17,371 nucleotides of DNA from Scybalousia_A sp964639765 (GTDB taxonomy: Bacteria; Bacteroidota; Bacteroidia; Bacteroidales; P3). Position 1 is the first letter of the stretch. Each line of letters starts with the position of its first letter. The position numbers and the translations under genes were made by a program. The notes beneath the pieces are model-generated. The model did not search any database, had not been told where the DNA came from, and saw only the letters and a program-made list of their open reading frames with translations. Positions 1-7,903 of the stretch are shown here, piece by piece. The DNA lies in contig CAZXEN010000034.1 of assembly GCA_964639765.1 (NCBI GenBank), positions 1 to 17,371 of the forward strand, read 5' to 3'.

Positions 1-153
1 CAATACCAATCAAAGTTAATGTACTTTAAATTCATCGCACGATAATAAGTGCGATTATGCGAAACGTACATTCAGGACGTTTGACGCTTTTTCCTAAAAA
101 GAACGCTTCTTTGGGTTCGTTCTCTTCTAAAGAAAATGAACAATAAAAAAAAG

Positions 154-182
154 GATGTAGCGTCTCGGAGAGACGCTACATC
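154..182. repeat. Perfect 13-bp inverted repeat, REP-like or terminator hairpin
   Basis: GATGTAGCGTCTC (154-166) is an exact reverse complement of 170-182, with a GGA loop. It is GC-richer than its surroundings. Eight or more A residues lie just left of it (about 145-152), so a minus-strand transcript would read a stable hairpin followed by a U run, the form of an intrinsic terminator. On the plus strand there is no T run. GTAGCGTCTC-type palindromes also occur as dispersed intergenic repeats in several bacterial genomes, so a REP-like repeat is an equal alternative. No minus-strand gene ending here is visible. Confidence 0.6.
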
Positions 183-280
183 AATAGTCTATGCTAAGCA
201 AACAATAAATACGCACTGTTATCATCTTTTTGCGACTTTTGTAGAGGATATATTTATCATATTTACAGATGTTTAGCTAT

Positions 281-375
281 TCGTGAAAAAAACTTCGTTT
301 TTAATTTTTAAATCTTCGTTTTTAGGGTCCAAAAACCTACTTTTTAGGGTATGAAAACTTCGTTTTTTTTCACGA
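281..375. repeat. 95-bp element with 12-bp terminal inverted repeats
   Basis: TCGTGAAAAAAA at 281-292 is the exact reverse complement of TTTTTTTCACGA at 364-375. Inside are direct copies of CTTCGTTTTT (293-302, 314-323, 358-367) and two copies of TTTTTAGGG (319-327 and 341-349). CTTCGTTTT at 358-366 also pairs with AAAACGAAG at 375-383. The arrangement resembles a small palindromic intergenic repeat or a miniature inverted-repeat element. No target-site duplication is evident, and the A/T homopolymers make part of the symmetry cheap. Its function is unknown. Confidence 0.45.
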
Positions 376-559
376 AAACGAAGTCTTTTTTTCTGAAAAC
401 TTGGTCTTCACAGAATAAAGCCCCTGTGTTTGGTGATAATACTTATTGTTGTTCTTGTGAAGATGGAAAACACTGTCTTTATTTGCATACAGTTACCACT
501 CTTACTGCCAAATAGAAAAATAGCTCTTAAAAAAATAGGTCTATTCCAATAACTTATAG

Positions 560-567
560 TATTTTTG
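560..567 (+). promoter_or_regulatory. Predicted -7 box of the korAB promoter
   Basis: TATTTTTG matches the Bacteroidetes -7 consensus TAnnTTTG and lies 56 bases before the korA start codon. I do not see a clear TTG at the -33 position, so the call rests on the -7 element and its placement. The leader that follows is A-rich, as usual for translation initiation in this phylum. Confidence 0.5.
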
Positions 568-623
568 CAAAATGTTTTACAAGTAAGAAAACATAACATA
601 AACAAGAACGAATAAAAAGAATT

Positions 624-2477
624 ATGGCGACAAAAAATATTATGAGAAAAACAGATGCTGTTGTCAGATTTGCTGGCGATAGCGGTGATGGAATGCAGCT
701 TTCCGGAACTTTGTTTTCTGATACTTCTGCCTTGGACGGAAATGATATTGCAACGTTTCCTGACTATCCGGCAGAAATACGTGCTCCTCACAATACAATA
801 GCAGGTGTTTCCGGTTTTCAGGTGCATATTGGAAAGACAATATACTCTTCCGGAGACAAGGCAGACGTGCTTGTCTGTATGAATCCTGCTTCCCTTAAAT
901 CCAACCTGAAATGGGCTGTAAAAGGTGCTACCATTATAGTGGATTTGGACACTTTTACAGAGGAGGCTATCAAAAAGGCGGGTTACGAATCCTCTCCTTT
1001 GGACTCAGAGGAGTTTTCTTCCTACAATGTTGTCAAGGCTCCTATTACCACATTGACATTGGAGGCAGTGAAAGATATATTCTCAGACAGAAAAAGTGCG
1101 TTGAAGTGCAGAAATATGTTTGCCTTGGGAATGATATTCTTCATTTTTGGGAAGCAGACAACACATGCCGACGAATACTTGCAGGCTAAATTCAAGAATA
1201 AGCCTGAGGTGGTGGATGCCAACAAAAGAGTGATACGTGCTGGTTACAACTATTGCGAGAATATAGACGTACAGGAAGTGCCTTTGCAAAGACTGGATGT
1301 GGATACTGCCGATATGCCAAAGGGAAAATACAGAAACATAACGGGTAACATTGCAACAGCATGGGGTTTGCTTGCTGCTGCTGAAAAATCACGTTTGAAT
1401 CTTTTCCTTGGTTCATATCCTATCACTCCTGCTACTGATATAATGGTAGAGTTAGCAAAAAGAAAGAGTCTGGGAGCAAGAGTTTTTCAGGCTGAAGACG
1501 AGATAGCAGGAATATGTTCAGCCATAGGAGCATCATTTGCAGGTGCTTTGGCTTGTACCTCAACTTCTGGTCCAGGCTTGTCCCTGAAGAGTGAAGCTTT
1601 GGGCTTGGCTGTTATGGCAGAGCTTCCTTTGGTGGTGATAGATGTTCAGCGTGGCGGCCCTTCCACAGGTCTGCCTACAAAAACAGAGCAGGCCGACTTG
1701 AGCCAGGCTTTGTTTGGAAGAAACGGAGAAGCACCTTGTATCATTGTTGCACCATCCACTTCAGCCAATTGCTTCTATTGGGCTTTTGAAGCAGCCAGAC
1801 TTGCCTTGGAGACAATGACTCCGGTGATACTTCTTTCAGATGCTTATCTTGGCAACGGTTCCCAGTTGTTCAAAATACCAAAAATGAGCGATTTCCCTGA
1901 GATTCATCCGCCATTTGCTACGCCTAATGACCCTAACTATCAGCCATACAGAAGAGATCCAAAGACTTTGGTGCGTCAATGGGCTATTCCTGGAATGGAC
2001 GGTTTGAGACACAGGATAGGCGGCTTGGAAAAGACAGACGGAAAAGGAGAGGTTTCAACCGATAATCTTAACCATGAGAAAATGGTTCATTATCGTAAGG
2101 AAAAAATAGACAGACTTGCAGAACGTCTTCCTTTGCAAGAGGTTTATGGAGATGAAGATGCAGAACTTCTTGTTGTAGGCTGGGGCGGAACACATGGAGC
2201 TTTGAAAACAGCCATCAATGAATTGAGAGCAGAAGGCAAGAAAGTGGCATACACCCACTTCAACTATATATCTCCTTTGCCAAAGAACACAGGAGAGATA
2301 CTTGGAAAGTATAAAAAGATTGTTGTATGTGAATTGAATATGGGTCAGTTTGTGAATTATCTACGAATGAACTACCAAGGTATTCTTTTCCATCAGTACA
2401 ACAAAGTACAAGGTCTGCCATTTGAGGTTGCAGAATTGAAAGAAGAGTTTAACAAAATAATGAACGGAGGAAAATAA
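624..2477 (+). CDS. korA: 2-oxoacid:ferredoxin oxidoreductase, alpha subunit (fused gamma-alpha)
   Basis: This 617-residue protein is the larger subunit of a two-subunit 2-oxoacid (probably 2-oxoglutarate):ferredoxin oxidoreductase, a cytoplasmic enzyme linking a 2-oxoacid and CoA to an acyl-CoA, CO2 and reduced ferredoxin. The N-terminal gamma-type domain (about residues 10-200) carries AGDSGDGMQLSG at 17-28 and FPDYPAEIRAP at 45-55. The alpha domain from about 240 carries YPITPAT at 265-271, EDE at 291-293 and the SGPGLSLKSEALGLA stretch from 315. Full length and gene order match the KorA type, in which gamma and alpha are fused. The start at 624 gives the usual short lead into the gamma domain. 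korB follows after 2 bases. No ferredoxin-like delta subunit gene lies upstream in the window. The substrate (2-oxoglutarate rather than a branched 2-oxoacid) is inferred from family resemblance. Confidence 0.93.
   Translation: MATKNIMRKTDAVVRFAGDSGDGMQLSGTLFSDTSALDGNDIATFPDYPAEIRAPHNTIAGVSGFQVHIGKTIYSSGDKADVLVCMNPASLKSNLKWAVKGATIIVDLDTFTEEAIKKAGYESSPLDSEEFSSYNVVKAPITTLTLEAVKDIFSDRKSALKCRNMFALGMIFFIFGKQTTHADEYLQAKFKNKPEVVDANKRVIRAGYNYCENIDVQEVPLQRLDVDTADMPKGKYRNITGNIATAWGLLAAAEKSRLNLFLGSYPITPATDIMVELAKRKSLGARVFQAEDEIAGICSAIGASFAGALACTSTSGPGLSLKSEALGLAVMAELPLVVIDVQRGGPSTGLPTKTEQADLSQALFGRNGEAPCIIVAPSTSANCFYWAFEAARLALETMTPVILLSDAYLGNGSQLFKIPKMSDFPEIHPPFATPNDPNYQPYRRDPKTLVRQWAIPGMDGLRHRIGGLEKTDGKGEVSTDNLNHEKMVHYRKEKIDRLAERLPLQEVYGDEDAELLVVGWGGTHGALKTAINELRAEGKKVAYTHFNYISPLPKNTGEILGKYKKIVVCELNMGQFVNYLRMNYQGILFHQYNKVQGLPFEVAELKEEFNKIMNGGK
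2466..2470 (+). promoter_or_regulatory. Shine-Dalgarno site for korB inside the korA end
   Basis: GGAGG lies 9 bases before the korB ATG at 2480, within the last codons of korA. Strong sites like this are uncommon in Bacteroidetes. It supports the 2480 start and tightly linked expression of the two subunits. Confidence 0.6.
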
Positions 2478-2479
2478 TC

Positions 2480-3499
2480 ATGATAGAACATTCAAACGTT
2501 GCTTTAACCAAAACAGATTTTACGTCAAATCAAATGGTAAAATGGTGTCCTGGATGCGGAGATCACGCTATTCTTGCTGCCGTTCATAATGTTTTTCCAA
2601 AGATAAACTACAAGAAAGAAGACTATTGTATCGTTTCTGGTATAGGCTGTTCTTCACGTTTCCCATACTATGTGAATTCATACGGTTTCCATGGCATTCA
2701 CGGAAGACCTGCAGCCATAGCAACAGGAGTAAAGATAGCCAATCCTAAGCTTTCTGTCTGGATTACTTCAGGCGACGGGGACAGTACTGCCATTGGAGGC
2801 AACCATTTTATGCATCTTATCCGTAGAAACATGGATGTTAATCTTATAATGTTCAACAACCGTATCTATGGTTTGACAAAGGGACAGTATTCTCCTACAA
2901 CAAAACAAGGACAGGTAACAAAGACATCTCCTTTCGGCGTTATCGATTACCAGCTTAACCCCGGTGAGTTGGTTCTCGGCGTAAGGGGAACATTTTTTGC
3001 CCGTGCCATAGACTCGCAGAGTGCTTCTTTGCAAAAAGTTTGCGAACGTATGGCTGCACATGATGGTACTGCTGTAGTGGAAGTTCTTCAAAATTGTATG
3101 ATATTCAACAACGGCACACACGCTGATGTAACCGACAAAGAAACACGTGAGGACAGACAGCTGTGGGTTGAACATGGCAAACCAATGATTTTTGGCAAGA
3201 ACAGGGATAAAGGATTGGTGATGATAGGACGAAGCCTTAAGGTTGTAAAAATTGGAGAAGGTATCACAGAAAAGGATATAATGGTCCATGATGAGACAAC
3301 TGAGGATACAGGTATTCACCATATGCTGGCACAAATGCGTCCTCCTGAGTTCCCGATGGTGTTTGGCGTTATCCGTGCGGTGAAAAAACCAACCTATAAC
3401 GAAATGTTCAAGGCACAGGAAGAAGAACAGATGCAGCATGGTCCAGTCCACAATGTTGATGAACTGTTGAATTCAGGCGAAACATGGGAGATAAAATAG
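2480..3499 (+). CDS. korB: 2-oxoacid:ferredoxin oxidoreductase, beta subunit
   Basis: This 339-residue protein is the thiamine-diphosphate and iron-sulfur subunit that pairs with the product of the preceding gene. It shows the CPGCG motif (Cys23, Cys26), Cys57 in GIGCSSR and Cys206 in LQNCMIF, matching the four ligands expected for the [4Fe-4S] cluster of this family. The thiamine-diphosphate signature starts at GDGDSTAIGG (98-107) and continues to FNNRIYGLTKGQYSPTT (125-141). Its length is normal for a KorB. It starts 2 bases after korA and ends before an intrinsic terminator, so korAB is a compact two-gene operon. Electrons should go to a ferredoxin encoded elsewhere. Confidence 0.94.
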   Translation: MIEHSNVALTKTDFTSNQMVKWCPGCGDHAILAAVHNVFPKINYKKEDYCIVSGIGCSSRFPYYVNSYGFHGIHGRPAAIATGVKIANPKLSVWITSGDGDSTAIGGNHFMHLIRRNMDVNLIMFNNRIYGLTKGQYSPTTKQGQVTKTSPFGVIDYQLNPGELVLGVRGTFFARAIDSQSASLQKVCERMAAHDGTAVVEVLQNCMIFNNGTHADVTDKETREDRQLWVEHGKPMIFGKNRDKGLVMIGRSLKVVKIGEGITEKDIMVHDETTEDTGIHHMLAQMRPPEFPMVFGVIRAVKKPTYNEMFKAQEEEQMQHGPVHNVDELLNSGETWEIK

Positions 3500-3527
3500 C
3501 CGATTGAAGATTTATAACACATTTATC

Positions 3528-3564
3528 AAAGGTTGCGAAACAAAACGCAGCCTTTTCTTTTTTT
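3528..3564. terminator. Intrinsic terminator between korB and the convergent ABC permease gene
   Basis: AAAGGTTGCG (3528-3537) pairs with CGCAGCCTTT (3546-3555), including one G-U pair, around an 8-base loop. A T-rich tract follows to 3564. It lies 29 bases after korB and 5 bases past the stop codon of the facing gene, so it fits korB best and may also act for the minus-strand operon. Confidence 0.85.
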
Positions 3565-3568
3565 ATTG

Positions 3569-4648
3569 TTATTGTTTGCGTTTGACTTGCGGGTCCAGAT
3601 AACCATAAAGTATGTCTGTGAAGATATTTATTAGGACAAGGAAGATACAAACGACCAACAAGGAAGCCATGATTACAGGAAAGTCGTAAGTTTCTAGGCT
3701 GTTTACTATAACAACGCCCATTCCTTTCCAGTCAAAGATGTATTCCACGAACACAGCTCCTGCAATCAAGGAGGCAAACCAGCCACTTACGGCAGTTATT
3801 ACAGGATTCAGTGCATTTTTTAGAGCATGATGATAAATAACTTGAAAAGTTGAGAGTCCCTTTGCTTTGGCAGTGCGTATGTAGTCCTGCTGGAAGACAT
3901 CATACATGGTGCTTTTTGTAAGTTCGGTTATGACAGCCAAAGGACGAATACCAAGAGTCAGGGCTGGAAGTATAAGATTTTTAAGACATATATGTTCGCC
4001 TTCTCCCATATCATCTACCACTTTTAGTGAGCCGAACATAGAAAGATGAGTCCAATCCGACAGTTTGAATGCAAATAGCCAGGCAATAATAATGGCAGCG
4101 AAGAAAGAAGGGAGACTCATACCGACAGATGTTATTATTTGTATTAACCTGTCAACCCAAGTGTTGATATATATGGAAGAAATACTTCCCAAGACAACAC
4201 CGACAACAAAAGCAAACAATATGCTTGCAAGAGCAAGAATAACAGTGTTTGGCAAACTTGAAGAAAGTATTTCACTTACATTTCTTTTGCTTTGATAACT
4301 TTTTCTCAAGTATGGTTTCTTCAATACAAGTTTTGTTTTTCCTATGTTTAACAGGGAGATAGCAGAAGAATATTTCTGCTTGTCAAAATAGAAATAGCTC
4401 GTTTCTGATTCAGAATACAAAGAGAGCGGAGAAATATCGTCAAGATAATTAAGATATTGTATGCCAAGCGGCCTGTCCAATCCAAGTTCTTTGTGTATCA
4501 TGTCTATACTTTCCTTGTCGGCTCTTTGTCCCAGCATCATGCGGGCAGGATCTCCAGGAAGTATGTTAAAGAGAAAGAACACCAGACTTACAACTCCAAA
4601 AATTACCAGCAAACCATAGCCAAGTTTTCTCAAGACAAAAGACAGCAT
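3569..4648 (-). CDS. ABC transporter permease, DppB/OppB (peptide/nickel) family
   Basis: This 359-residue inner-membrane protein resembles the first permease of peptide-type ABC importers. It has an N-terminal membrane segment (about 8-30) ending in the family motif NILPGDPAR (28-36) and a long periplasmic stretch (about 35-130). Further hydrophobic segments lie near 134-160, 167-195, 226-242, 284-302 and 324-348. The coupling-helix (EAA-like) loop includes DYIRTAKAKGLS at 255-266 and contacts the ATPase. The periplasmic stretch is somewhat longer than in the E. coli proteins. It is last in the minus-strand run, 32 bases after its neighbour. No second permease, ATPase or binding protein lies nearby in the window, so the substrate and partners are unknown; the partners may be encoded beyond the window or elsewhere. 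Confidence 0.88.
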   Translation of the reverse strand: MLSFVLRKLGYGLLVIFGVVSLVFFLFNILPGDPARMMLGQRADKESIDMIHKELGLDRPLGIQYLNYLDDISPLSLYSESETSYFYFDKQKYSSAISLLNIGKTKLVLKKPYLRKSYQSKRNVSEILSSSLPNTVILALASILFAFVVGVVLGSISSIYINTWVDRLIQIITSVGMSLPSFFAAIIIAWLFAFKLSDWTHLSMFGSLKVVDDMGEGEHICLKNLILPALTLGIRPLAVITELTKSTMYDVFQQDYIRTAKAKGLSTFQVIYHHALKNALNPVITAVSGWFASLIAGAVFVEYIFDWKGMGVVIVNSLETYDFPVIMASLLVVCIFLVLINIFTDILYGYLDPQVKRKQ

Positions 4649-4680
4649 CTGTTGAAGTTTTTATATTTCAGTAATCTTTT

Positions 4681-5823
4681 TTATAAGTTTCTCCAAGAGA
4701 ATTTTTCCTTTACAACGGACTTTGAGATATGAACAATTCCAGGATTTGAACGAATCATGGCCTTTATTGCTTTGTCATCACAGGAATAAAACATATAGTC
4801 CTGCAAAGAATACTTCTCAGAGAAGTCATACCAGTCTTTAGGGGTGGTTGCTGTAACAAATATGATGTTGTTCTTTTCCTTGTCCAGCCTGTTTATGTAC
4901 TGCATCAAGCGTTTCATTCCTTTTTCGCTTGCTGTTTTCAGATTCCATACAGCAACGATATACAAATCTTGTGCAGTGTCTCCTATGATATCCAGACTGT
5001 TGTCCTTGCTCTCACCCAATTCCACCAAGGAAAAGCCGTCAGCAGCAATGGTATTAGTGTTTATTATCCTTTCCTTCCCCTCCATATAGGTCCAATGTTC
5101 AGAAAAATCAGGATCTTTTTCGTAAGCTTCCATAAGAGTTCCTGCTCCTTCACTCGCCATGGAAAATTCTTTTTCCTCGCCTGTTGCATTGTTCTTGTAG
5201 GTAGCGTATGCCAAAGGCGGTTTTTGTTCGTCTATGGTAGGAGCCATTTTGTTTCCTACTTTCCAAGGGCGAAAATCTATAACAGGTTCATACATTATGT
5301 TTCTGACAGAGAAGAATACACCCGACAAAACCGCAACAACAGTGATAACAAGAGGAAGTTTTCCTGAGTAGTCTTCTTTTCCTTTTTTGTCAAGCAGGAA
5401 TATGCCTGCAAGAACAATATCCAAGGCGATATTTTTCCAGAAAGTCTGCCAATTGGTCAGTTTTATCGCATCACCAAAGCAACCGCAGTCATCAACATTG
5501 TTGGTAAGTGCATCTATAAATGTTGTTATGGTAAAGAAAGCCATAAATAATACCGCAATCCAGCGGACAGGTTTGTTGTAGATATGCAGAAACATCATTA
5601 CACCTAAGGTAAATTCCATTAAACAAAGCAAGACTGCAAGGATTACAGGCAGAGTCAATGCATCGTTAAGCAGGAAACCGAAACCAAAAACATTGAGGTA
5701 TTCTTCTATTTTGTAGGCTGTCCCCATTGGATCCACAGCTTTTACAAATCCAGAGAACATAAACACCACACCAAACAGACATCTCAGGATATGGTTGCAA
5801 ATTATTTTAGTCTTGTTGTTCAT
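4681..5823 (-). CDS. BT_3928-like DoxX/MauE-type membrane protein with extracytoplasmic domain
   Basis: The 380-residue protein has an N-terminal four-helix membrane region (about 10-30, 54-80, 87-108, 130-146) of the DoxX/MauE type. DCGCFGD at 112-118 contains a Cys-x-Cys pair (113 and 115) like that of MauE proteins, which act in disulfide or redox chemistry outside the cytoplasm. A further helix (about 156-175) leads into PVIDFRPWKVG (180-190), a motif I associate with the Bacteroidetes BT_3928 family. The remaining 190 residues look like a soluble, probably periplasmic domain of possible thioredoxin-like fold; I see no CxxC in it. It starts 47 bases after the DUF1599 gene and is followed 32 bases later by the permease, consistent with one transcript. 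The family has no firmly established function, so a redox role is only an inference. Confidence 0.8.
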   Translation of the reverse strand: MNNKTKIICNHILRCLFGVVFMFSGFVKAVDPMGTAYKIEEYLNVFGFGFLLNDALTLPVILAVLLCLMEFTLGVMMFLHIYNKPVRWIAVLFMAFFTITTFIDALTNNVDDCGCFGDAIKLTNWQTFWKNIALDIVLAGIFLLDKKGKEDYSGKLPLVITVVAVLSGVFFSVRNIMYEPVIDFRPWKVGNKMAPTIDEQKPPLAYATYKNNATGEEKEFSMASEGAGTLMEAYEKDPDFSEHWTYMEGKERIINTNTIAADGFSLVELGESKDNSLDIIGDTAQDLYIVAVWNLKTASEKGMKRLMQYINRLDKEKNNIIFVTATTPKDWYDFSEKYSLQDYMFYSCDDKAIKAMIRSNPGIVHISKSVVKEKFSWRNL

Positions 5824-5870
5824 TTATCGTTACAAACTTTTATAATATGATTAAACCAATTTGACTTTCT

Positions 5871-6413
5871 TTATTTTTCTTCTTCCAACAGGATAAGACA
5901 AAAAATGGAATAGTTTATGATATCGCTGTAACTTCCTTCCACTCCTTCGGAGACAATGGTCTTTCCTTGGTTGTCTTCTATTTGTTTCAGACGTTTTATC
6001 TTCATAAGTATGACATCGGTCATGGAACTTACTCGCATATCTCTCCAAGCCTCGCCATAGTCATGGTTTTTTTTCATCATGAGGTCTTTTGTCTGGTTGG
6101 CATACTTGTCATACAGCTTTTCTGCCAAAGAATATTCCACCTCTTCAGAGGAAGATGTGCCTAATTCACATTGAATCAAGGCAATGATACTATAGTTAAG
6201 GATAGCTATGAATTCTTCCTTGATGTCGTCTCCCACAAGATTGACTCCGCTCTCCTGTATGCTTCTTATGCGGTTGGCTTTAATGAATATCTGGTCTGTC
6301 AATGAAGGTAACCGCATTATTCTCCAAGAAGTGCCGTAGTCTTTCATCTTGTTCAAAAAAAGACTTCTCGCTTTTTTTATTACATTGTCGTATTCTATGC
6401 TTGTATTGCTCAT
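5871..6413 (-). CDS. DUF1599 family protein with two tandem domains
   Basis: This 180-residue cytoplasmic protein consists of two copies of one module. KDYGTSWRIMRLPSLTD (24-40) matches HDYGEAWRDMRVSSMTD (117-133), and each is followed by a helix with K-x2-R (ANRIRSIQE and IKRLKQIED). Each copy ends in an ILNYSI / IINYSI helix, so the whole module repeats with a 93-residue offset. The pattern fits DUF1599, a family grouped by others with nucleotide-modification-associated domains; its biochemical role is not known to me. There is no signal peptide. It is first in the part of the run that has its own -7 box at 6437-6444, and it precedes the BT_3928-like gene, a pairing I believe recurs in Bacteroidales. 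Confidence 0.8.
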   Translation of the reverse strand: MSNTSIEYDNVIKKARSLFLNKMKDYGTSWRIMRLPSLTDQIFIKANRIRSIQESGVNLVGDDIKEEFIAILNYSIIALIQCELGTSSSEEVEYSLAEKLYDKYANQTKDLMMKKNHDYGEAWRDMRVSSMTDVILMKIKRLKQIEDNQGKTIVSEGVEGSYSDIINYSIFCLILLEEEK

Positions 6414-6436
6414 TTTATTCCCAATCTTTTCAGTGG

Positions 6437-6444
6437 CAAAGATA
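6437..6444 (-). promoter_or_regulatory. Predicted -7 box for the DUF1599 / BT_3928-like / permease genes
   Basis: On the minus strand TATCTTTG matches TAnnTTTG, 23 bases before the DUF1599 start codon. The 110-base gap to lipA and this box suggest a separate transcript for the last three genes. No clear -33 TTG at the standard spacing was found. Confidence 0.5.
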
Positions 6445-6523
6445 CAAATATTTTTTTATCTGAGTATATTATGGATATAATACTTGAAGACTTGTTGTCG
6501 GAAAAAAACAATAGCAGTAATTT

Positions 6524-7399
6524 TCAGATATTGTCCTGTCTGTTGAGCTTTGATTCCAAAAAAGATTTCTCAGCCATGTAGGAAGAACGTACCAGAGGGC
6601 CACTCTCCACATTGGCAAAGCCCATTTTCATTCCGATTTCCTTGTATTCTGCAAATTGTTCTGGGGTTACATATTCCTTTACTTCCAGATGTTTTTTTGT
6701 GGGTTGAAGATATTGTCCTATGGTAAATAGTTTCACTCCCGCATTTCTTACATCTTTCATAAGTTCTTCCACTTCCTGAGGTGTTTCTCCCACTCCTACC
6801 ATTATACCTGTTTTTGTCAGGAATCCTTTTTTTGCAGAGTGTTCCAAAACTTTCATACTTACATCGTATTTTGCCCTTGAGCGTGTGGCATCAGAAAGCC
6901 TCTGGATTGTTTCCATGTTATGTGAGAATATGTCAGGCTTTGATGCAAGGACAATATCCAGAAGTTCTTCCCTGCCATCGAAGTCAGGGGTGAGAATTTC
7001 TATGGTTGTGCTTGGATTTTCCCTGCGTATTGCTTCCACAGTCCTGCTCCAGTGTTCTGCTCCTTTATCATCTAAGTCATCTCTATCAACAGAAGTGATA
7101 ACACAGTGCTTTAATCCCATTAGTTTAACAGAAGATGCTATTTTTTCAGGTTCGTTTTCGTCCAAAGGTTTAGGCTTTCCTGTCATGGTAGCACAGAACT
7201 TGCAGGAGCGGGTGCAGATATCTCCGGCTATCATAAAGGTTGCTGTTCCCCTGCCCCAGCATTTGCTTGCATTAGGACATCTTCCACTTGAGCAGATAGT
7301 GTGAAGCTTGTTCAGTTCTACAATCTTTTTTACTTTAAGATATTCTTCTCCGTTCTCCAAAGATATTTTTAACCATGACGGTTTTCTTTTTATTTCCAT
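6524..7399 (-). CDS. lipA: Lipoyl synthase
   Basis: This 291-residue radical SAM enzyme inserts two sulfur atoms into protein-bound octanoyl groups to make the lipoyl cofactor of 2-oxoacid dehydrogenases and the glycine cleavage system. Both [4Fe-4S] sites are complete. The auxiliary cluster ligands are Cys36, Cys41 and Cys47 (CSSGRCPNASKC), and the radical SAM motif is Cys62, Cys66 and Cys69 (CTRSCKFC). The C-terminal RSSY (271-274), whose serine ligates the auxiliary cluster, is present. Its length is normal. The start overlaps the end of the upstream gene by 10 bases, suggesting translational coupling. No lipB or lipoate ligase gene lies in the window. Confidence 0.97.
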   Translation of the reverse strand: MEIKRKPSWLKISLENGEEYLKVKKIVELNKLHTICSSGRCPNASKCWGRGTATFMIAGDICTRSCKFCATMTGKPKPLDENEPEKIASSVKLMGLKHCVITSVDRDDLDDKGAEHWSRTVEAIRRENPSTTIEILTPDFDGREELLDIVLASKPDIFSHNMETIQRLSDATRSRAKYDVSMKVLEHSAKKGFLTKTGIMVGVGETPQEVEELMKDVRNAGVKLFTIGQYLQPTKKHLEVKEYVTPEQFAEYKEIGMKMGFANVESGPLVRSSYMAEKSFLESKLNRQDNI

Positions 7400-7809
7400 A
7401 AAATAGAGTGGTTTCTTTTTATTAATCTTGTGTCTTTTATCAAAACTCCCGTTGAAAAAAAATCAAGGCTTGCAAAATTACTATTTATTTCGCAAATGCT
7501 TTTCCAAAGAGCAGAATTGTTTTTGTTGGAATGAATATTTTCTATGATTATGACTATGTTTTTGTCTTCCTGTTTCAGACTGCTGTCTATAAAGTCAAAA
7601 TCGTTGCTTTTCTCTATACAGGTTTTTGTGAAATAGTCCGTAGTCCTTTGACAGACAGAGCTTTTTTTGTGTTTTATTGCTTTTGTATAGAAATCAAAAA
7701 CCAAAGGAGAGTGAATGGAGTACTCGTCTTTTGCCTTATATACATAAATAATGTATTCCTTCAGTTTGAACAATAAGTCAGACATTTCGTTTTTGCGGTT
7801 CTCTATCAA
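7390..7809 (-). CDS. Remnant of a class I SAM methyltransferase family protein, SAM-binding core missing
   Basis: The 139-residue product keeps both ends of a Bacteroidetes methyltransferase family, usually about 230-270 residues long. The N-terminus has YKAKDEYSIHSPLVFDFYT, resembling that family's KAKxxHGIHSPFVFxxYT start. The C-terminal half has FDFIDSS and then IIENIHSNKNNSALWKSI, resembling its FVFIDGNH and DDIHWSxxMEExWxxI segments, followed by a LDFFSTGVLI strand. The middle, which should contain the glycine-rich SAM-binding loop (E/DxGxxxG) and about 100 residues, is absent with no frame break. The aspartates before IHS are also altered. The protein is therefore probably inactive, or a repurposed fragment. 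Met9 (codon at 7783-7785) is a plausible alternative start and fits the family better. It overlaps lipA by 10 bases. Confidence 0.6.
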   Translation of the reverse strand: MIENRKNEMSDLLFKLKEYIIYVYKAKDEYSIHSPLVFDFYTKAIKHKKSSVCQRTTDYFTKTCIEKSNDFDFIDSSLKQEDKNIVIIIENIHSNKNNSALWKSICEINSNFASLDFFSTGVLIKDTRLIKRNHSILWK

Positions 7810-7829
7810 AAGAAATAAAAATATCGGTC

Positions 7830-7837
7830 CGCAAAAT
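7830..7837 (-). promoter_or_regulatory. Predicted -7 box for the methyltransferase-like gene and lipA
   Basis: The minus strand reads TAATTTTG, matching TAnnTTTG, 20 bases before the first possible start codon. Translation from 7809 would leave a very short leader, which favours the internal start at 7785. No clear -33 box was identified. Confidence 0.5.
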
Positions 7838-7903
7838 TACAAAATAATTATGAGTAGTCCTTAAAAAAAAGATAATTAAACGTAGAGATTTGCAAAGATT
7901 TTG

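Larger units (their letters stand above)
1..623. other. Gene-free leader region upstream of korA
   Basis: No convincing coding sequence is visible on either strand in these 623 bases. The left part contains a small hairpin (ATCGCAC at 34-40 pairing with GTGCGAT at 49-55), then a perfect 13-bp hairpin at 154-182. An A/T-rich block with repeated CTTCGTTTTT motifs follows at 281-383. The last 200 bases are plain AT-rich sequence leading to a Bacteroidetes -7 box at 560-567 and the A-rich leader of korA. A minus-strand open frame crosses 408-827, but it is mostly the antisense of korA and has no recognisable protein features. Nothing here identifies the gene upstream of the window. Confidence 0.6.

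Noticed and set aside
408..827. Minus-strand open frame of 139 codons
   Set aside because: Half of it is antisense to the well-supported korA start, its composition is Cys/Ser/Phe rich as in shadow frames, and no motif is recognisable.
2768..3451. Minus-strand open frame of 227 codons opposite korB
   Set aside because: It lies wholly antisense to korB, whose motifs are complete; its predicted protein has no recognisable features.
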